Source: Tomocerus qinae (lineage: Eukaryota > Arthropoda > Collembola > Entomobryomorpha > Tomoceridae). From it: a DNA stretch of 64,000 nucleotides. Below are positions 59,746 through 64,000 of the stretch, one piece after another. The number at the start of each line of letters is the position of its first letter. Position 1 is the stretch's first letter. The notes under the pieces are model-generated. The model made no database searches. It saw only the letters and a program-made list of their open reading frames with translations, and had not been told where the DNA came from. A program made the translations under genes and the position numbers. The stretch spans positions 114,502,375 to 114,566,374 of the forward strand of contig CM034546.1 in assembly GCA_020055645.1 (NCBI GenBank). The letters run 5' to 3'.

Positions 59746-62700
59746 ATGCCTGGTAAGTACATAAAAATTGTTTATTTTTGCCTTATTTAACCCACAGCTG
59801 GTTGCAATACAGAATACACTTGAAGATTGACATACTCTAGAAAATCTTTTAGTTTGGGTGCCATGAATCCATCAATCATCCATATGCAACTGCTTTCAGT
59901 TGTTTTCATGAATTCCAAATTGTTCCGATACTTCCTATTATTTATTTACCTTTTGTGTACCTACCAAAAATAATTACAATATCTGCATGACAAACAGAAT
60001 CTGAATTCCCAAATACATAGTTGAAATTCACTGATTGTATCCTGAGACCTTATTGTTTAGATGTCAGATAATTTTATTTTTTATGCATTTGTATTTACGT
60101 ATATTTATCCTCATATACAGATAGAAAAGAATTAGGAGCTACAAGCATCCGTTATCAATTCACTATAGTTTATGGTTAAGAAATAATATTATGACCCTAC
60201 TCTTGTTGTCATAATTTATTGTAAATTTCTACAGGGAAGTGTCTTACGTATATTTTAAACCAGGTATCTTGCAATTTAATCAAAATCGTCACTCGAGTGT
60301 GATTTACATCTCATGTTCTAGTAACTCCTACCCATTATTTCGTCTTCAACACATAAATTTCATTTTCAATTAGATACACCACAACTTAAATAAACCTGAT
60401 TATTTTCAACCTAATCTTAAGATTACTATGAAAAGATAGATTCAGGATTCAGGGTTCGAATGTGTCAAATGCTCCGTCAAACGATAGCCAAGTGACTGCA
60501 TGAATGTTGTTGGCATTTTAAACCAAAGTCACGTTTAGTAGTTTAAATACTCTTAACAAGCGATGAGTACATGTCGATGGTACATAATATGATAATGAAT
60601 CTAATGAAATCTAGTCTGTGTTTAAATATACAATTTTCATATTAGCAGACACAAGATTTAGAAAATATTAGTTGATCAGTCAGTAATAATTTACAGATGT
60701 AAAAGCCCTTTGCTCCAGCATTTTACTTTAAAAACATTTTTTGTAATTTTCATTCTGCAGATCATAACAGAAAGCTACTAGTAAAATTGTATATTTATGT
60801 ATAAATTAAACCTCTGAGAGCTTACTAAATGTTTTAAAAGGAAACCGATGATATGCATTGAGAAGTGCAAATAACAAGATAAGCTATTGGCAAAAGACAA
60901 AGTATACCATTATGCTGTAAATATAAATCAGATTCAACACACAATAGTGGCAAGAAACAAGAAATATACATCTGTAAGCAATACATATAAGAATGTACAG
61001 CGATAGGTAGGCAATAAAATGTTTTCTGGAACAACCCACTCAAAGGATATTATTATCAATTAAGGGTGAGTATTAATGCCAAATTTTTATGTTATAATCT
61101 GTGTATTTCTCCTGATTACACCTACTAATTTTCCAAATTACAGTAAACAAGTATCTGCATGGTTTGAAATGAAAACCACTAGACGAATAATTAAACAGCT
61201 ATACATTTATGTAACAAGCTAGCGTAATACACTTCCTATATGAAGAAAAATCTAAATTTTTTATGTAATTCTAGCATTTTATAGAAATAAAAATACTGAA
61301 GGTCAGAAAAATGCGCTTTTATCGCATATCGGTATGTACAGACAGGCTGTGTACATAAAAGAGATGATACAGAGAGGAAGTTGATAGCATTGCACTTATT
61401 TTTACATATTGTCCATAGTACCATAAAAATTCGTCTTTGGGTGGGTAGTATCAGATTGAAAAGATGTGTCTAACACGATTGTGCATTTATCTATTGTTAA
61501 AAGGTATCTTAACACGACAATTATATACTGCCGTAATTAAAATGTGCGGATGAGTGCTTTAATTACTACTCCGTGCAACTAGTGATTGCTTCTATAGACA
61601 AAGATAATAGTATCTTTGTGATTAGCTGAACAAACATATACATTTGGTGTGATTGCGTGTAGCCACATTTACTATGTAATACTAAGTAATTTGCCCTTTG
61701 CATTGAAAACACTCGTTTAAACAAAGAATGCAATGATGTAGACAAAGACAGAATTTATTTTGCGAACGCTTAGTGTGGTAATATAGTATGCAATATAGTA
61801 ACCTCATTGTGTGTAGACAGGTATAGGTACTACCATGTAGTAGTGGGTACACAGAGCATAAAGATATGATCAAAAGTCAAAGTGAATAACGAAGACCTAG
61901 TTTAATTTTTATTTTCACGCCCAATGCACCCGTACAGGTTGAACTACAAACAAAGAGATCAACAACAACAAAATCATAATACAAACTGACATGACATGAT
62001 CCCTGACATAGAATTGCATTATATGAAAGGGAATTTGACTATTGTTTAAGTAATAAACTAAAATTATTGTTATATATGAACAGAGAAATTGTTCGGATGG
62101 GTAACAGCGGCCTTAGACGACGAGTCTTCGCTGCAGGCTCTTGTCTTGGCCAAATCTTTGAGACGCAGTATAACTAAGGCCCAGATAGTCGTCCTCACTA
62201 CTCATCATGTGTCTGAATCCATTGTGTAAGTGAAATGTACATTTATTAATATTAGTGCGGAAATTTTATTACTTTTTGTTCAGTCGGATGCGAATTTCGG
62301 ATTCTTTCAGCCGTAACCAACAACAGAATGCAAAAAACAATTTTCTCTGCAAAATTCCAATACGTGTTGTACATAAATTAAACCTGCTTTCAGTTTTTGC
62401 AAACTATTACCATTTTGAACGTATTATTCCAAAGTACCTATATCTATCCGCTTGCTGTATCATGTATCTAATCTACAATGTAAAAGTAACTTTACATGTT
62501 GCATCCAGTAAAGTTAATAAAATAGGTAATGGGTAATTATAAACAGTTCTTCTAAACTTTTTAAATTTTTTTTAGTCTGAAAGCATTTTTTGTTGTTTTA
62601 ATTTATTGCTATTCTTCTGTTGTTTTCATTTCTAGTGAGATAATGAGTATCTTTTATGATAAAAACACGTAAAACGTAATGAATTGTACTACATGCAACT

Positions 62701-64000
62701 ATAAATATTATCTAGTTGCGATGTCCTTATTTTCTATTACGAATTCATAGTGGGCAATTTGCCTACATTGCGCAAAAAATTGTTTTGGTTCTGCTTATTG
62801 TAAAAAAATTGATACATATCTGCGTGAAATATATTTATGTGTTAGTAAATATATGTAAAGTATGTGGTATTATGTAATGCAGTAGTTTATCTCTGTTGAA
62901 CATGCCCATAAAAAGGAATCCTTGAAATAAATGGAGAAGGTACTTTGGTTGAGGTTGGTTAGGTATGTTTGTGTTATTGGAGAATAAAATCAAGATAATT
63001 TAAAATTACAGAGATGCCCTAGCGGAAGACTTTGATGTAGTGGTAAATATCAACGCGGAATTGGATCCCACCCACGGACTATCCGCCCTTGATTATGCGA
63101 AATTGTTTTGCTGGAGTCTCACCTCCTACTCAAAATGCATTTTTGTGAATTCGGATATGATGATGCTGAAAAATTGCGATGAGTTGTTCGACCGCCCACA
63201 CATTACAGCTTTGCAACATTTGAACAAACCAGGAAACTTTGACTCATCGCTATTTGTCATAGAACCCTCTTACAAAGAGTACAAAAACATTTCCAAATTG
63301 TTGGAAAGCTCCACATATTTGTCCGGTATGTTTCTTATAAAAAGTTGTTGTTGCTACTGAGTTGTAGGCGTAGGATGCAATGATGTGTATTTTTACACGA
63401 AAACAATTTTTTAGTAATGCTTTATGACACGCATCTAATAATATGTTGGCAATGCGTGCTTTGCGTGTTGGTAAATAGCAACCTACTCAGATCCATCCTA
63501 ATCATACCGATCATAACAATTAAACCAATAATTGCTAACAATTTTTATGCAAATACTTTGAACTTTGAATTTTTTCTTAGGAAATGATTATCTCAATGAA
63601 TACTTCAGCAATTGGCAGAATGAAGACAAAAAATATCAAATCGACTCTGATTTCTGTATCCGTATTACAACAGATCCCGTTCTTGCAAAGTAAGTTTGTG
63701 TTTTGCAAAATGTAGAAGTTGAAGTTATATAATTTTATGCCGAAGCATGTATTAATATTTTATCGCAATTACAATGACTCAAAATAGTTTATTTCAGTTT
63801 GGATTAAAAACCAAAGAATAAGATTTTTAGATTACACTTACAAGCACTTCTATATTCATTTGGAATTTAGAATAAATGTTGGAAAAGATAATTAGGAAAT
63901 GAAAATTGCTCAATGTATTTTTTTCAGAATACCTGACACTGCAAAAATAGCACACTTCTCTGGTGTGAGATTATGGACTAAAATTTCTAATGCAGAGTGG
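59746..64000 (+). CDS. Glycogenin-like glycosyltransferase fold (GT8), catalytic residues lost; 3' end outside window
   Basis: Five exons visible: 59746-59752 (MP plus one base), 62084-62225, 63012-63325, 63581-63689, 63928-64000 and beyond. The first intron is 2.3 kb. Glycogenin is a GT8 enzyme that glucosylates itself to prime glycogen. The fold is clear: LFGWVTAALDDESSLQALVL, IVVLTTHHVSESI, LDYAKLFCWSLTSYSKCIFV, NCDELFDRP, FDSSLFVIEPSYKEY, TAKIAHFSGV. However, the DxD metal motif (DAD in GYG1) reads NSD, the GDQG segment reads SGNDY, and the region that should hold the acceptor Tyr (Tyr195 of GYG1, YNLSS) reads DSDFCIRITT. The Lys of TKLHCW is kept as AKLFCW. The frame is intact with good splice sites, so it is a gene and not an obvious pseudogene. 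It is probably a non-enzymatic or altered-specificity paralogue. Confidence 0.87.

Noticed and set aside
60445..60475. ggttcgaatg resembling a tRNA B box
   Set aside because: No matching A box or cloverleaf could be drawn around it.

Overview
This is eukaryotic, intron-rich, AT-rich DNA from an invertebrate animal, most likely an arthropod. The evidence is many short introns with GT..AG borders and unambiguous animal genes: flightless-I, SREBP, HMG-CoA synthase, POP7/Rpp20, TMEM203 and GatC. I cannot place the species. All gene models below were assembled by hand from splice signals, reading phase and protein similarity; none is supported by transcripts.

Layout. 1-2000 is a 340-bp satellite. 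5866-8382 (+) is an atypical rhodopsin-family receptor. 10047-11659 (+) is an arrestin-domain protein. 12202-13870 (-) is a secreted two-domain cysteine protein that I do not recognise. 16972-17383 is a short hAT-like transposon with a perfect 8-bp target duplication. 17731-19939 (+) is cytosolic-type HMG-CoA synthase. 21194-30626 (+) is flightless-I, whose 4.4-kb intron 10 houses two related cysteine-rich genes on the opposite strand. 31272-32568 (-) holds POP7 followed 28 nt later by TMEM203, which looks dicistronic. 33903-34548 (-) is mitochondrial GatC. 34930-38790 is a block of repeats: a 21-bp minisatellite, a degenerate G-rich array and a foldback element. 39351-48878 (-) is a 13-exon gene for a predicted 2697-residue protein with a huge acidic decapeptide repeat. 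51891-56130 (+) is SREBP. 59746-64000 (+, cut by the window end) is a glycogenin-like gene that has lost its catalytic signature.

SREBP and HMG-CoA synthase belong to linked lipid/mevalonate biology, but their presence 30 kb apart in one window is probably chance. The other genes are unrelated housekeeping or lineage-specific genes. The items most worth follow-up are the receptor without DRY/CWxP/NPxxY, the two-domain C-x12-CC secreted protein, the nested cysteine-rich gene pair, the POP7-TMEM203 unit, the degenerate glycogenin paralogue and a 95-nt miRNA-like hairpin.
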